Below, piece by piece: positions 27,636 to 37,278 of a stretch of 64,000 bases of DNA. The notes beneath the pieces were generated by a model. It had not been told where the DNA came from and made no database searches. It was given only the letters and a program-made list of their open reading frames with translations. Source of the DNA: Acidimicrobiales bacterium (lineage in GTDB: Bacteria > Actinomycetota > Acidimicrobiia > Acidimicrobiales > JACCXE01); assembly GCA_035546775.1 (NCBI GenBank), contig DASZWD010000030.1, forward strand, positions 379,908-443,907, in the 5' to 3' direction. The position numbers were made by a program, and so were the translations under genes. Each line of letters opens with the position of its first letter. Position 1 is the first letter of the stretch.

Positions 27636-28226
27636 GTGAACCTCCTGCTCATTCGTCACGCCCTGCCGCAACGCGTCGAGCTGGCCGAGGGGCGCGCCGA
27701 TCCGGCGCTGTCAGAGGAAGGACTGCGGCAGGCAGCGCGGCTCGGCGAGTGGCTCAAACACGAGGAAATCCACGGGCTCTACGCCAGCCACCTGCTGCGG
27801 GCCCAGCAGACGGCCCAACCCATCGCCGCGGCGCACGGCCTCGAGATCGTGACCGAACCCGACGTGGCGGAATTCGACCGCGACGCCTCGAGCTACATCC
27901 CCTTCGAGGAGATCGACCGCAACAGCGCCGAGTTCCAAGCCATCGTGAGCGGCGACTACACCGCCATCGGTGGGCCGAAGCCCGACGAGTTCATGGGCAA
28001 GATCGTCGCGGCCATGGACCGCATCATCGAACGCCATCCGGGCCAGACGGTCGCGGTGGTGTGCCACGCCGGCGTCATAAACGCCTACATCGCCCACATC
28101 CTCGAACTGAACCGCGTGATCTTCTTCGGCCCGGGCTACACGTCGGTCAACCGTGTCCTGGCCAACGCCCGCGGCATGCGCGGCGTCGGATCGCTCAACG
28201 AGTTAGCGCACCTGCGCGGGATCTAG
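27636..28226 (+). CDS. Histidine phosphatase family protein
   Basis: A 196-aa phosphoglycerate-mutase-like phosphatase. The catalytic RHA motif is in LLLIRHALPQ (His nucleophile), a second arginine is in LRAQQTAQP, and the distal catalytic histidine is in VVCHAGVINAYIAH. RHA rather than RHG is common in actinobacterial members. GTG 27636 (MNLLLIRHALPQ) is preferred over ATG 27627 because it fits the family N-terminus and the -10 spacing. The substrate is unknown. It overlaps the convergent thioesterase gene by 24 bp. Confidence 0.85.
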   Translation: MNLLLIRHALPQRVELAEGRADPALSEEGLRQAARLGEWLKHEEIHGLYASHLLRAQQTAQPIAAAHGLEIVTEPDVAEFDRDASSYIPFEEIDRNSAEFQAIVSGDYTAIGGPKPDEFMGKIVAAMDRIIERHPGQTVAVVCHAGVINAYIAHILELNRVIFFGPGYTSVNRVLANARGMRGVGSLNELAHLRGI

Positions 28227-29063
28227 CGCCCGGTAGAAGCACTGGCCCGACGACGACGCGAGCAGCGTGCGGTTCTCGCTCCACACCTCGCCGCGGAAGG
28301 CGAACAAACCCTGCGTCGACACGTCGGCGCGGCCGGCCATCAGCAGCCACTCCGCCTCGGGCTCGAACCGGTGGAACTGCACGTTCAGGTCGAGCGACGG
28401 CGCCATCCACGGCAGCGGACCCGAGTAGGCGCGCGTGGCCGACGGCCAGCTCACCGTGTCGGCCAGCACGATGAGGCGTGCCGCGTCGACGGCCACGTCC
28501 TTCGTGTCGGGCGTCGGGTTGTAACGCACCCAGTTGGTGAACACCGGGTCGCCCGCGGGACGGTCTTCCCAGTTGTCGTGCCACACCGTCGGGCGCTCCT
28601 CGAAGTTGCCCCAGAACGTGAAGCCGCGCTGGCGCTCCTCCTCGGCCACGCCCATGCGATCGAGATGGTCGCTGACCGTCGGCAGCTCGCTCCAGTGCGC
28701 CACGTCGGGCATGCGGGCGAAGTCGTGCTCGAGCCCCTCGTGGTTGTCGTCGATGAACCACGCCTGGGCCGTCAGCAGCAGCCGCTCGCCCTGGTGCAGC
28801 TCGACCGTCACCGCCTCGGCGCGTTTGGTGCGCCGCGTGGTGACGACGCGCGCGTCGACGTCGTCGAACGCGCCGACGGCCAGGTACTGGCAGCTGAAGC
28901 TCGCCGGGCGCAGCAACTCGGCGTGTTCCGCCGCCGCCCGCAACGCCACTGACGCGATGTAGCCGCCGTTCGGTCCCCAGATTTCCCACGCTCGTTGCAG
29001 GCGGCCCCTGTACAACCCAGGCTCGACCAACGCAACGGCGGTGTCACTCCCCAGCTCACCCAT
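28203..29063 (-). CDS. Acyl-CoA thioesterase family protein (double hot-dog)
   Basis: A 286-aa protein with two hot-dog-type halves, resembling TesB-like/4HBT_3 thioesterases. The N-terminal half has WGPNGGYIASVALRAA and FSCQYLAVGAFDDVDARV; the C-terminal half has APSLDLNVQFHRF and WLLMAGRADVSTQGLFAFRG with a terminal Q-C-F-Y-R. These enzymes hydrolyse acyl-CoA thioesters in the cytoplasm. The ATG at 29063 has GACGAT 7 nt upstream (leaderless pattern) and starts at the conserved region; the longer frame upstream is not homologous. Substrate unknown. Confidence 0.82.
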   Translation of the reverse strand: MGELGSDTAVALVEPGLYRGRLQRAWEIWGPNGGYIASVALRAAAEHAELLRPASFSCQYLAVGAFDDVDARVVTTRRTKRAEAVTVELHQGERLLLTAQAWFIDDNHEGLEHDFARMPDVAHWSELPTVSDHLDRMGVAEEERQRGFTFWGNFEERPTVWHDNWEDRPAGDPVFTNWVRYNPTPDTKDVAVDAARLIVLADTVSWPSATRAYSGPLPWMAPSLDLNVQFHRFEPEAEWLLMAGRADVSTQGLFAFRGEVWSENRTLLASSSGQCFYRALDPAQVR

Positions 29064-29181
29064 GGGACGGATCGTCGCACAGCGACGCCCCGTCCCATGC
29101 GGCATTTTCGGTTCGCTCCGCCCGAGGGCTCCGCTCACGGTTCCGGCGGGGACCCCAACCCCGCGGGCTCTATCTTCGGGC

Positions 29182-29802
29182 ATGGCTCTTTTCCACCGCG
29201 CAACGATCTCGCCTACCAAGGCCGAACTCATGGCCGACTGGATGCCGGGCCAGCCGTGGGGACCACCCGCGGGAGACGCCATCGACGTCATCGGTTCGTT
29301 CCGCTTCGACGATCCCGAGGGCCGCGTCGGCATGGAGACGCACCTGGTCGCGGCCGGCGGCGCACTGTTCCAGGTGCCGCTCACCTATCGCGACGCGCCC
29401 CTCGACGACTCGGCGGCGCTCATCACGAAGATGGAGCACTCGGCGCTCGGCACCCGCTTCGTCTACGACGGCCTGCGCGACCCGCGCTACGTGCTCATGC
29501 TGGCGGGCGTGACCATGACGGGCCAGGGCGAGGCGCTGGGCATGGTCGAGGTCGAGGGCCGGTGGTACATCGCGCCGAGCAACGTGCGCATTCGCGGCGG
29601 CGGCTGGACCGGAGCACGCGTGGCCGTCGACGGGTTCGAGTTGGTCTCCGACGAATCCACGGCGTCGGTGTTGCGCAACGACCGCTTCGAGCTGACCGTC
29701 TACCGACGCCCGACGGCGGGCCAGCGCCCGCCGATCGCGTTGACGGCCAAGTGGGAGCGCGACACCGAGCCCGTCGTGTTGGCGAGCGTCACGGAGCGGT
29801 AG
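29182..29802 (+). CDS. Maltokinase N-terminal cap-like domain protein
   Basis: A 206-aa protein matching the Mak_N_cap-like domain seen at the N-terminus of actinobacterial maltokinases and as stand-alone proteins (MALFHRATISPTKAELMADW, FRFDDPEGRVGMETHLV, LFQVPLTYRDAPL, TKMEHSALGTRFVYDG). There is no kinase domain here, so it is an orphan cap domain. ATG 29182 lies 5 nt after TATCTT (29171-29176), a leaderless arrangement. The role is unknown; a link to glycogen or trehalose metabolism is suggested only by the domain's usual company. Confidence 0.78.
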   Translation: MALFHRATISPTKAELMADWMPGQPWGPPAGDAIDVIGSFRFDDPEGRVGMETHLVAAGGALFQVPLTYRDAPLDDSAALITKMEHSALGTRFVYDGLRDPRYVLMLAGVTMTGQGEALGMVEVEGRWYIAPSNVRIRGGGWTGARVAVDGFELVSDESTASVLRNDRFELTVYRRPTAGQRPPIALTAKWERDTEPVVLASVTER

Positions 29803-29812
29803 GACTACCGCC

Positions 29813-30313
29813 GTGAACTCCCGCGAATTACTCGACGAGCTGTACGGCCGGCTCCCCGACCTCGTGCGCCACGCCGTCGACGGACTCGGCGCCGACGAAA
29901 TGTGCACTCCGCCAGCCGACGGCGCCAACACCGTCGGCTGGCTCGTGTGGCACCTCACCCGCGTGCAGGACCATCACGTCGCCGAGCTGGTCGACCAGCC
30001 CCAGATCTGGGTGACCGACGACTGGGGCCCGCGCTTCGGGTTGACGTCGGACCCGCACAACACCGGCTACGGCCACGACGCCGACGACGTGGCCGCGGTG
30101 CGGCCGTCGAACGCCGCCGTTGTGGTCGCGTACTTCGACGCGGTGTTCGCCCGTACGCGGGAGTTCATCGCGACGCTCACCGACGCCGACCTCGACCGCG
30201 TGGTCGACACGCGATGGAATCCGCCCGTCACCCTCGGCGTGCGACTCGTCAGCGTGGCCGACGACAGCCTTCAGCACGCGGGCCAGGCCGCGTACGTGCG
30301 CGGGCTTCTGTAG
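29813..30313 (+). CDS. DinB-like / mycothiol-dependent enzyme domain protein
   Basis: A 166-aa four-helix-bundle protein of the DinB/DUF664 superfamily. Probable metal-binding histidines are in VGWLVWHLTRVQDHH (positions near 43-51) and DDSLQHAGQAAYVRG near the C-terminus, the usual HHH pattern. In actinobacteria such proteins are often mycothiol-dependent transferases or isomerases. It starts with GTG 11 nt after the Mak_N_cap-like stop codon, so it is probably co-transcribed with that gene. The substrate is unknown. Confidence 0.82.
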   Translation: MNSRELLDELYGRLPDLVRHAVDGLGADEMCTPPADGANTVGWLVWHLTRVQDHHVAELVDQPQIWVTDDWGPRFGLTSDPHNTGYGHDADDVAAVRPSNAAVVVAYFDAVFARTREFIATLTDADLDRVVDTRWNPPVTLGVRLVSVADDSLQHAGQAAYVRGLL

Positions 30314-30317
30314 CCCG

Positions 30318-30318
<1 letters not shown>
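30300..30318. terminator. Hairpin between convergent DinB-like gene and typA
   Basis: A perfect 7-bp inverted repeat, GCGGGCT-TCTGT-AGCCCGC, spans the stop codon of the DinB-like gene and touches that of typA, which converges from the right with 4 bp between them. There is no T-tract on either strand, so it may be a factor-dependent or weak bidirectional terminator. Confidence 0.4.
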
Positions 30319-32162
<1,844 letters not shown>

Positions 32163-32302
32163 AAGGAGCCGACAGTGTGGCTTGTGCACAGGGCGATCCA
32201 CATATCCACTGCACGATCCCCAACGAAACGCCCGTAAATCCCCGCGAAAAACACATGTTTTCCTTCTTGTTCCCCACAGGGGCACGGGAGTTTGATGTCT
32301 CC

Positions 32303-32556
32303 ATACCCGGTGCACGGGAAACCGAGCCAGGGGGGAACGAGACGGTGGCAACACCACTCGGAAACCCCGGGACACGGAGCCCGAGCACTGGAGATGGGTT
32401 ACCAAGCGGGTGTGGAAGGGGCGGCCTCGGCCAAACCGGAAGCGTCCGGGTCCGGTGATCGCACTTCGGTGCGGACGCCGGACGAGGTGCTCATCGCGTG
32501 AGCGGTCCCCCGGGGCCGCCGGGCTTCGGTCCGGCGACGTCGGTGGGGCCGCTTTT
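32303..32556 (+). ncRNA. Candidate structured non-coding RNA of unknown family
   Basis: The 472-bp gap between typA and the cysteine synthase-like gene (32163-32634) has no convincing gene but holds a chain of stable hairpins readable only on the + strand. (1) 32330-32368: GGGG-GGAA-CGAG-AC-GGTG, a GCAA tetraloop, then CACC-A-CTCG-GAAA-CCCC, with an internal loop able to form tandem G.A pairs. (2) 32450-32483: GTCCGG/CCGGAC enclosing CGCAC-TTCG-GTGCG. (3) 32489-32503: GCTCA/TGAGC. (4) 32517-32536: 8-bp stem with a TTCG loop. Both TTCG loops are closed by C-G, the ideal form. The end is a T4 run after GGGGCCGC. TTGTTC (32267) and TTTGAT (32291) could be a promoter, placing the start near 32303. 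I see no tmRNA, RNase P, SRP or 6S signatures. Confidence 0.6.
32501..32556 (+). terminator. Putative intrinsic terminator of the candidate ncRNA
   Basis: AGCGG-T-CCCC (32501-32510) can pair with GGGG-CCGCT (32545-32553) with one bulged T. It encloses the 8-bp TTCG-capped hairpin at 32517-32536 and is followed by TTTT (32553-32556). It could be a branched terminator or the 3' domain of the RNA. Confidence 0.5.
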
Positions 32557-32634
32557 CGCGTTCGGTTGCGTCTCGGTGCCTCCGGGCCGAACAAGTCGGC
32601 CCTGCGGCGTTACGTCTTGCGTGCCTGCGGCTGC

Positions 32635-33546
32635 TTAGCGCAGGTCTGCGAAGAGGTCGGTGCTGAAGTAGCGCTCCATGCGGTCGCAGAAGACGGTGGC
32701 GATCGTGTGGCCGGGCCCGAGCTGGCTCGCCAATGCCTGTGCGCCTACGTAGTTGAGGCCGCTGCTGAGGCCGCAGGGGAAACCTTGGCGGATGAGGGCG
32801 CGGGTGGCGACGACGGCTTCGTCGTGGGTGACGGCGATGTCGTCGGCGAGACCGATGGCGTCGCCGTCGAGGATGGCCGACATGCAGTCGACGACGCCGG
32901 GGATGTCGGAGCAGGGCCCACCCTGTTCGGCATCGGCCTCCGCCCCGGCGACGCGCACGCGCGCCAGCACGACGTCGTCACCCATCGTCGCCCGCAGCGC
33001 CGCGCCGACGCCCATCAGCGTGCCGGCAGTACCGACCGCGGCGACGAAACCGTCAATGCGCGTACCGACCTGGCTGATCATTTCCGGACCCGTCCGCAAC
33101 TGATGGGCGCGGGCGTTCTCGACGTTGGCGAACTGGCGCGGCAGGAACACGTTCGGATCGCGTGCCGCCATGTCCTCAGTGCAGGCGATCGCCCCCGCCA
33201 TGCCATCAGCATGCGGCGTCAGGATCACCTCGGCGCCGTAGCGGCGGATGATGAGGAGTCGCTCGTTGCTCACGCCTTCGGGCATCACGGCCACGAACGG
33301 CACGCCGATCGACGCGCACGCCATGGCGAACGCGATCGACGTCGATCCGCTCGACGCCTCGACCACGGTCGAGCCCGCGTGCAGATCGGCGACCTGCAAG
33401 ATGCGCGCCGCGATGCGGTCCTTCGTCGACCCGCTCGGCATCTCGTATTCGAGCTTGGCGTAGATGGTGCATCCGCTCGCGTCGTCGACGAGCGCCACCG
33501 TCGGGGTGACGGTGGCCGCGATGCGCGCCAGCGGAGCGAGGTTCAC
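32635..33546 (-). CDS. PLP-dependent cysteine synthase-like protein
   Basis: A 303-aa fold-type II PLP enzyme. The Schiff-base lysine is probably K42 in MPSGSTKDRIAARIL. The asparagine-loop equivalent reads EASSGSTSIAFA, and the phosphate-binding Gly-rich loop is AAVGTAGTLMG. The C-terminus (FPCGLSSGLNYVGA, VFCDRMERYFSTDLF) is typical of cysteine synthase/cystathionine-beta-synthase relatives. It could be an O-acetylserine sulfhydrylase or a cysteine desulfhydrase (Cds1-like); sequence alone does not decide. It starts with GTG; CATGCT lies 6 nt upstream. It is divergent from msrA, another sulfur-related gene. Confidence 0.85.
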   Translation of the reverse strand: MNLAPLARIAATVTPTVALVDDASGCTIYAKLEYEMPSGSTKDRIAARILQVADLHAGSTVVEASSGSTSIAFAMACASIGVPFVAVMPEGVSNERLLIIRRYGAEVILTPHADGMAGAIACTEDMAARDPNVFLPRQFANVENARAHQLRTGPEMISQVGTRIDGFVAAVGTAGTLMGVGAALRATMGDDVVLARVRVAGAEADAEQGGPCSDIPGVVDCMSAILDGDAIGLADDIAVTHDEAVVATRALIRQGFPCGLSSGLNYVGAQALASQLGPGHTIATVFCDRMERYFSTDLFADLR

Positions 33547-33604
33547 GACCCAAGCATGACGCGTCGTGCCGTAACGCCCCGGCGTCGGCGCGAGACTGAA
33601 GGGC

Positions 33605-34276
33605 ATGAGCCTCTTCGGACACAAGAGCGCCATGGTTGCTCCCGACAAGGCGCTGCCTGGCCGTACCGACAAGCAGATGATCGTGGCGCCCGAGAACATC
33701 GTCACGCATCATCCGATGACAGCACCGTTCCCCGACGGCCTCGAGACCACCATCGTCGGCCTCGGCTGCTTCTGGGGCGCTGAGCGCAAGTTCTGGCAGA
33801 CCGACGGCGTGTGGACGACCGCCGTCGGCTACTCCGGTGGCTACACGCCGAACCCGACCTACGAAGAGGTTTGCTCCGGACGCACCGGCCACGCCGAAGT
33901 CGTCCTCGTCGTGTTCGATCCCAAGCAGATCGACTTCGAACACGTCCTGCGCGTCTTCTGGGAGTCGCACGACCCGACCCAGGGCATGCGCCAGGGCAAC
34001 GACGTCGGCACCCAGTACCGCTCCGGCATCTGGTACACGAGCGACGAGCAGAAGGCGACCGCCGAAGCGTCACGCGCCATGTTCCAGGAAGCGCTGAGCG
34101 CGGCGGGCCACGGCGAGATCACCACCGAGATCACCGCCGCCGGGCCGTTCTATTACGCCGAGGACTACCACCAGCAGTACCTCCAGAAAAACCCCAACGG
34201 CTACTGCGGCCTCGGCGGAACCGGCGTCACCTGCCCCACTGGCATCGCCGACGCCAAGCCGTTCAATCTCGACTGA
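33605..34276 (+). CDS. msrA: Peptide-methionine (S)-S-oxide reductase
   Basis: A 223-aa MsrA that reduces methionine-S-sulfoxide in proteins and free methionine. The catalytic cysteine is C55 in [36 protein letters not shown] and [14 protein letters not shown] are invariant family blocks, and the C-terminal [11 protein letters not shown] supplies recycling cysteines. The ~40-residue N-terminal extension fits the longer E. coli-like form. The ATG lies 7 nt after GAGACT. It is divergent from the cysteine synthase-like gene. Confidence 0.95.
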   Translation: MSLFGHKSAMVAPDKALPGRTDKQMIVAPENIVTHHPMTAPFPDGLETTIVGLGCFWGAERKFWQTDGVWTTAVGYSGGYTPNPTYEEVCSGRTGHAEVVLVVFDPKQIDFEHVLRVFWESHDPTQGMRQGNDVGTQYRSGIWYTSDEQKATAEASRAMFQEALSAAGHGEITTEITAAGPFYYAEDYHQQYLQKNPNGYCGLGGTGVTCPTGIADAKPFNLD

Positions 34277-34395
34277 CGATGGCGGCCTTCGCGCCCGTTG
34301 CTCGGACGTCGCGTTTCGTGTGCACTTGAGGACGTGACGGCCGCCGGGACCGGACCAAGCACGTCTCTAAATGCACAGCAAAGCGTCGACCTCGG

Positions 34396-35175
34396 TTAGC
34401 CGACGCCTTCTTTCACGTCGCTCGCCGGCGGGATCACGATGCCGGGGTCCTTGCCGAAGTCGTAGAACTCCAACTGGACCGTGGTCGTCGCCCGCTGCGT
34501 GCCTTCGCCCACGGTGAGGCTGTAGCTGAGCCGGCGCACGCGCCCGTCGCCGTCGAGCCACACGTCAATCGGATAGCTGTCAGCGCCGAGTGACTGGCGC
34601 GCCTGGCGCAGGCTGTCCTGCGCATCGACCGGCGCCTTGGCAATCGCCGCGTCGCTCAGGTCGACGTCGGCGTGCACGTGGGTGGTGTCGGTGCCGCGTA
34701 CCTTCTCCTTGCCGACGACCTTGGCGTTCTTCGTGCCGCTGCCGAGGTTGCGCAGCGTCTCGCGCGGGTCGAGTTGCGAACGGATCGACGCCAGGAAACT
34801 CGTCGATCCCGAGTTGGCCAACTCGGCGTCGGTGAGCGCCGCCCACTTCTTCGGACCCTGCGGCGTCTTGATGTACACCTTGTCCGGCGTGAAGATCAGG
34901 TCGAAGTTCGACAACAGCGCGCCGGCGAGCGTGAAGCGCCCGGTCTTCTTGTCGAAGTCGTAGGCGCCGTTGCCCGTCGCCACGGTGAGGCTGGCCGTCT
35001 TGGCGCTGAGGTCGAGCTTGACGCTGTTGCCCTCGGCGGTGCGCGTCGCCGCGGCCGCCAGCGCCGCGGCGGGATCCTTGCTCACCGAGACGGCGTCACC
35101 CTTCGAACAAGCACCGGCGCTGGCCGCGAGAGCGGCGGCGAGCGCGACGGACACGAGGACGCGGCGGCGGAACAT
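34396..35175 (-). CDS. Putative lipoprotein, LppX/LprG-like fold
   Basis: A 259-aa exported protein. A signal peptide (basic MFRRR then VLVSVALAAALAA) leads to a lipobox-like ASAGAC with C23 as the lipidated residue. The mature part (TRTAEGNSVKLDLSAKTASL ... PIDVWLDGDGRVRRLSYSL) resembles the LolA-like LppX/LprAFG fold of actinobacterial lipid-binding lipoproteins. ATG 35175 lies 6 nt after TACCCT (35187-35182), a leaderless arrangement, and the N-terminus is a normal lipoprotein signal. The cargo is unknown. The 118 bp between it and msrA shows no gene or clear terminator. Confidence 0.8.
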   Translation of the reverse strand: MFRRRVLVSVALAAALAASAGACSKGDAVSVSKDPAAALAAAATRTAEGNSVKLDLSAKTASLTVATGNGAYDFDKKTGRFTLAGALLSNFDLIFTPDKVYIKTPQGPKKWAALTDAELANSGSTSFLASIRSQLDPRETLRNLGSGTKNAKVVGKEKVRGTDTTHVHADVDLSDAAIAKAPVDAQDSLRQARQSLGADSYPIDVWLDGDGRVRRLSYSLTVGEGTQRATTTVQLEFYDFGKDPGIVIPPASDVKEGVG

Positions 35176-35215
35176 GGCGTGAGGGTAACGGTCGCCCGTC
35201 TGCGAGGATGGCGTC

Positions 35216-35578
35216 ATGGCGAAGAACGTGCTCGGCACCGAGCTCGAACCATGCTCGTACGACCCGCTGACCGGCTTCTACCGCAACGGCTGCTGCGACA
35301 CGGGCGCCGAAGACGTCGGCTTGCACACCGTGTGCATTCAGGCGACCGCCGAGTTCCTGGACTTCTCGAAGTCCGTCGGCAACGACTTGTCGACGCCGAT
35401 TCCGGAATACCACTTCCCCGGCGTGCAGCCGGGCGACCGCTGGTGCCTGTGCGCGTCCCGCTGGCAGCAGGCCTATGAGGCTGGCTTCGCTCCCCCGGTT
35501 TTCCTCGCCGGCACGCACGCCACCACCGCGGAGTGGGTCGACCTCGACGGCCTACGCGCCCACGCCCTCGACGCTTAG
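35216..35578 (+). CDS. DUF2237 family protein
   Basis: A 120-aa protein matching DUF2237 along its whole length: NVLGTELEPCSYDPLTGFYR, NGCCDTGAEDVGLHTVC, FSKSVGNDLSTPIPEYHFPG and PGDRWCLCASRWQQAYEAG. Five conserved cysteines suggest metal binding or redox chemistry, but the function of the family is unknown. The ATG follows GAGGAT by 6 nt. It shares 4 bp (TTAG) of stop codons with the convergent HDOD gene. Confidence 0.88.
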   Translation: MAKNVLGTELEPCSYDPLTGFYRNGCCDTGAEDVGLHTVCIQATAEFLDFSKSVGNDLSTPIPEYHFPGVQPGDRWCLCASRWQQAYEAGFAPPVFLAGTHATTAEWVDLDGLRAHALDA

Positions 35579-36756
35579 CTGGCTTCGGACACCGCCCACT
35601 CGGCGACGGCGTCGCCGACGCCCATCTCCGCGAACCACTCCTCCGTCACCGTCGGCACCGGCGGGCCGCACAGCGGCTGATACGTGAAGTCGGCGGCCTT
35701 GTTCGCCACCTGCGTGATCCAGCGCAGGTCGCGCGCGGCGGTCGCGTGGGGCATCTCGTCGTGATGGGCGACGGCATCGACGACTTCGGGCGGGAAGCCC
35801 CACAGGCTGAGCAGATAGCCGCCCGCCTGCGCGTGAGTGAAGCCGAACGTCTCGAGCTCGACCTCCGACAGCGAGGCGCACCGCTCGTTGCGCAATTCCA
35901 GGTGAGCGGCGAACACGCCGGGGCGGCTGCGGGCGAACACCAGCTGACCGCACTCGTGCAGCAACCCGGCACAGAAGGCGTCGTCGCGCTCGGCGCCCGT
36001 CGCCAGGTTCCGCGCCAAGCGGCCAGCCTCGTAGCCGTGGCCGTTGAGCTTCTCGATCCACGCGTGCACCGCCGGCGTCGCCGAGAATTCGCGCTGCACC
36101 TCTTCGACGAGAATCAGCGAGCGCAGCACGCGCAGACCCAGACGCACAACGGCCACGTCGAGCGACGTCACACGCGACCGTGGTGCGAAGAACGACGAGT
36201 TCACGATCTGGAGAACCTTCGCCGCCAGACCCACGTCGCGCTCGAGGATCGCGGCGACCGCACGCGCGTCGGCGGCGGACGAGTCGATCAGCGCCACGAG
36301 ATCGCGGAACACCGGCGACGGCGACGGCAAGACCGCCAGCTGCGACACGTCGCCCCGGAGGATGTCGCCGTCGTCGAACTGGTCGCGCAGGCGCAGGGCG
36401 CGCTCGATGGCGTCTTGCAACTCGCGCCCGGCGCAGGGTTTGCGCATGAACTGGTGCGCCAACCCAACGGCGCTGGTGAACGCCGTGGCGTCGGCCTTGC
36501 TCGACAGCACCAGCCGCGCCGTGTCCGGATAGCGCCGCCGCACCTCGGTGAGCAATTGGTCGTCCTCGGCGACGATGACGTCAGCCGGGCTCGCCGCCAT
36601 CAGTTCGAGGGCGACGGCACACGTCTCTACAAAGTGCACGTCCCACGAACACGCATCGGGACTAAAGGTGCCCCGCAAGGCCTCCAGCTGTCGTTCACCT
36701 GCGTCAACAACCAACACCCGCGCCGCCACGCGCCTTCCATCGGACACCGGTGGCAA
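35575..36756 (-). CDS. Response regulator-like HDOD domain signalling protein
   Basis: A ~393-aa protein. The N-terminal ~125 residues form a receiver-like domain (ARVLVVDAGERQLEALRGTF ... VIVAEDDQLLTEVRRRYPD). The phosphoacceptor is probably in VIVAEDD, but the usual D-x-R-M-P is absent, so it may not be phosphorylated. Residues ~140-340 form an HDOD domain (LPSPSPVFRDLVALIDSS, AAKVLQIVNSSFF, FCAGLLHECGQLV), a non-catalytic HD relative used in signalling. The start is uncertain between TTG 36756 and GTG 36747. Partners are unknown. Confidence 0.8.
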   Translation of the reverse strand: MPPVSDGRRVAARVLVVDAGERQLEALRGTFSPDACSWDVHFVETCAVALELMAASPADVIVAEDDQLLTEVRRRYPDTARLVLSSKADATAFTSAVGLAHQFMRKPCAGRELQDAIERALRLRDQFDDGDILRGDVSQLAVLPSPSPVFRDLVALIDSSAADARAVAAILERDVGLAAKVLQIVNSSFFAPRSRVTSLDVAVVRLGLRVLRSLILVEEVQREFSATPAVHAWIEKLNGHGYEAGRLARNLATGAERDDAFCAGLLHECGQLVFARSRPGVFAAHLELRNERCASLSEVELETFGFTHAQAGGYLLSLWGFPPEVVDAVAHHDEMPHATAARDLRWITQVANKAADFTYQPLCGPPVPTVTEEWFAEMGVGDAVAEWAVSEAS

Positions 36757-36792
36757 AAGCTTGATGGTGTTCGGCAGAAGTTGGGCGAGATC

Positions 36793-37278
36793 TCAACGTC
36801 TTGGCCGGAAGTAGGCGTTCCATTCGTCGTCGATGGCGCCCAGCACGTCGGTTTCGGTCGGTTCGTCACGCGCGCCGACCAGCAACGCGTTGTACGTCGC
36901 TTCACGGTTGTTCTCGAACACGTCGTTGACCATCAACGCCTTGGGATTGACCCACACCGCGGCGATGAGCACGTTGTTCAACTCGACGACGCCGTCGCGC
37001 AGCGCGCGCGCCACGCCACCGGCGACACCGGCTTGCGCCGCGCCCCACGTGAGTTCGCCGTGCTCGTCGGACTCGATCGGCGCCTTGTTCACGAACAGCG
37101 TGTAGGGCTTGACCGGGAGCCCTGGCTGCATCACTACGACGAACGGCGCGTGCCGCAGGCTCGGCGTGGCGAGTGCCGTCGCCCACGCGTGACCGACCGG
37201 GCCCTCGCGCGACCCGACCATGGTGTTGACGTGCGCCGCGTGGACACCGTCGCCGACGAAGGACTCACCCAGCTGCAT
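36793..37278 (-). CDS. Formaldehyde-activating enzyme (Fae) family protein
   Basis: A 161-aa protein that aligns over its length with Fae, the enzyme condensing formaldehyde with tetrahydromethanopterin. GESFVGDGVHAAHVNTMVGS places H16 at the catalytic histidine. GPVGHAWATAL, VKPYTLFVNKAPI, WGAAQAGVAGGVARAL and VWVNPKA follow family order. It is slightly shorter than methylotroph Fae and lacks a C-terminal extension. Its ATG lies inside the end of the 2OG-oxygenase gene (14-bp overlap), so the two are translationally coupled. Whether it uses a pterin or is a sensor-type homologue is open; such homologues are unusual in actinobacteria. Confidence 0.8.
   Translation of the reverse strand: MQLGESFVGDGVHAAHVNTMVGSREGPVGHAWATALATPSLRHAPFVVVMQPGLPVKPYTLFVNKAPIESDEHGELTWGAAQAGVAGGVARALRDGVVELNNVLIAAVWVNPKALMVNDVFENNREATYNALLVGARDEPTETDVLGAIDDEWNAYFRPRR

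Noticed and set aside
32177..32501. Short + strand open frames (69-93 codons) in the typA-cysteine synthase gap
   Set aside because: Low-complexity translations with no homology or ribosome site; the region is better explained by RNA hairpins.
32303..32556. Identification of the hairpin region as RNase P RNA, tmRNA, SRP RNA, cobalamin or c-di-AMP riboswitch
   Set aside because: None of the conserved cores (GAGGAAAGTCC-type P4, tRNA-like ends with a tag frame, GGAAGG SRP loop, B12 box, ydaO core) could be found, and no + strand gene follows that a riboswitch could control.
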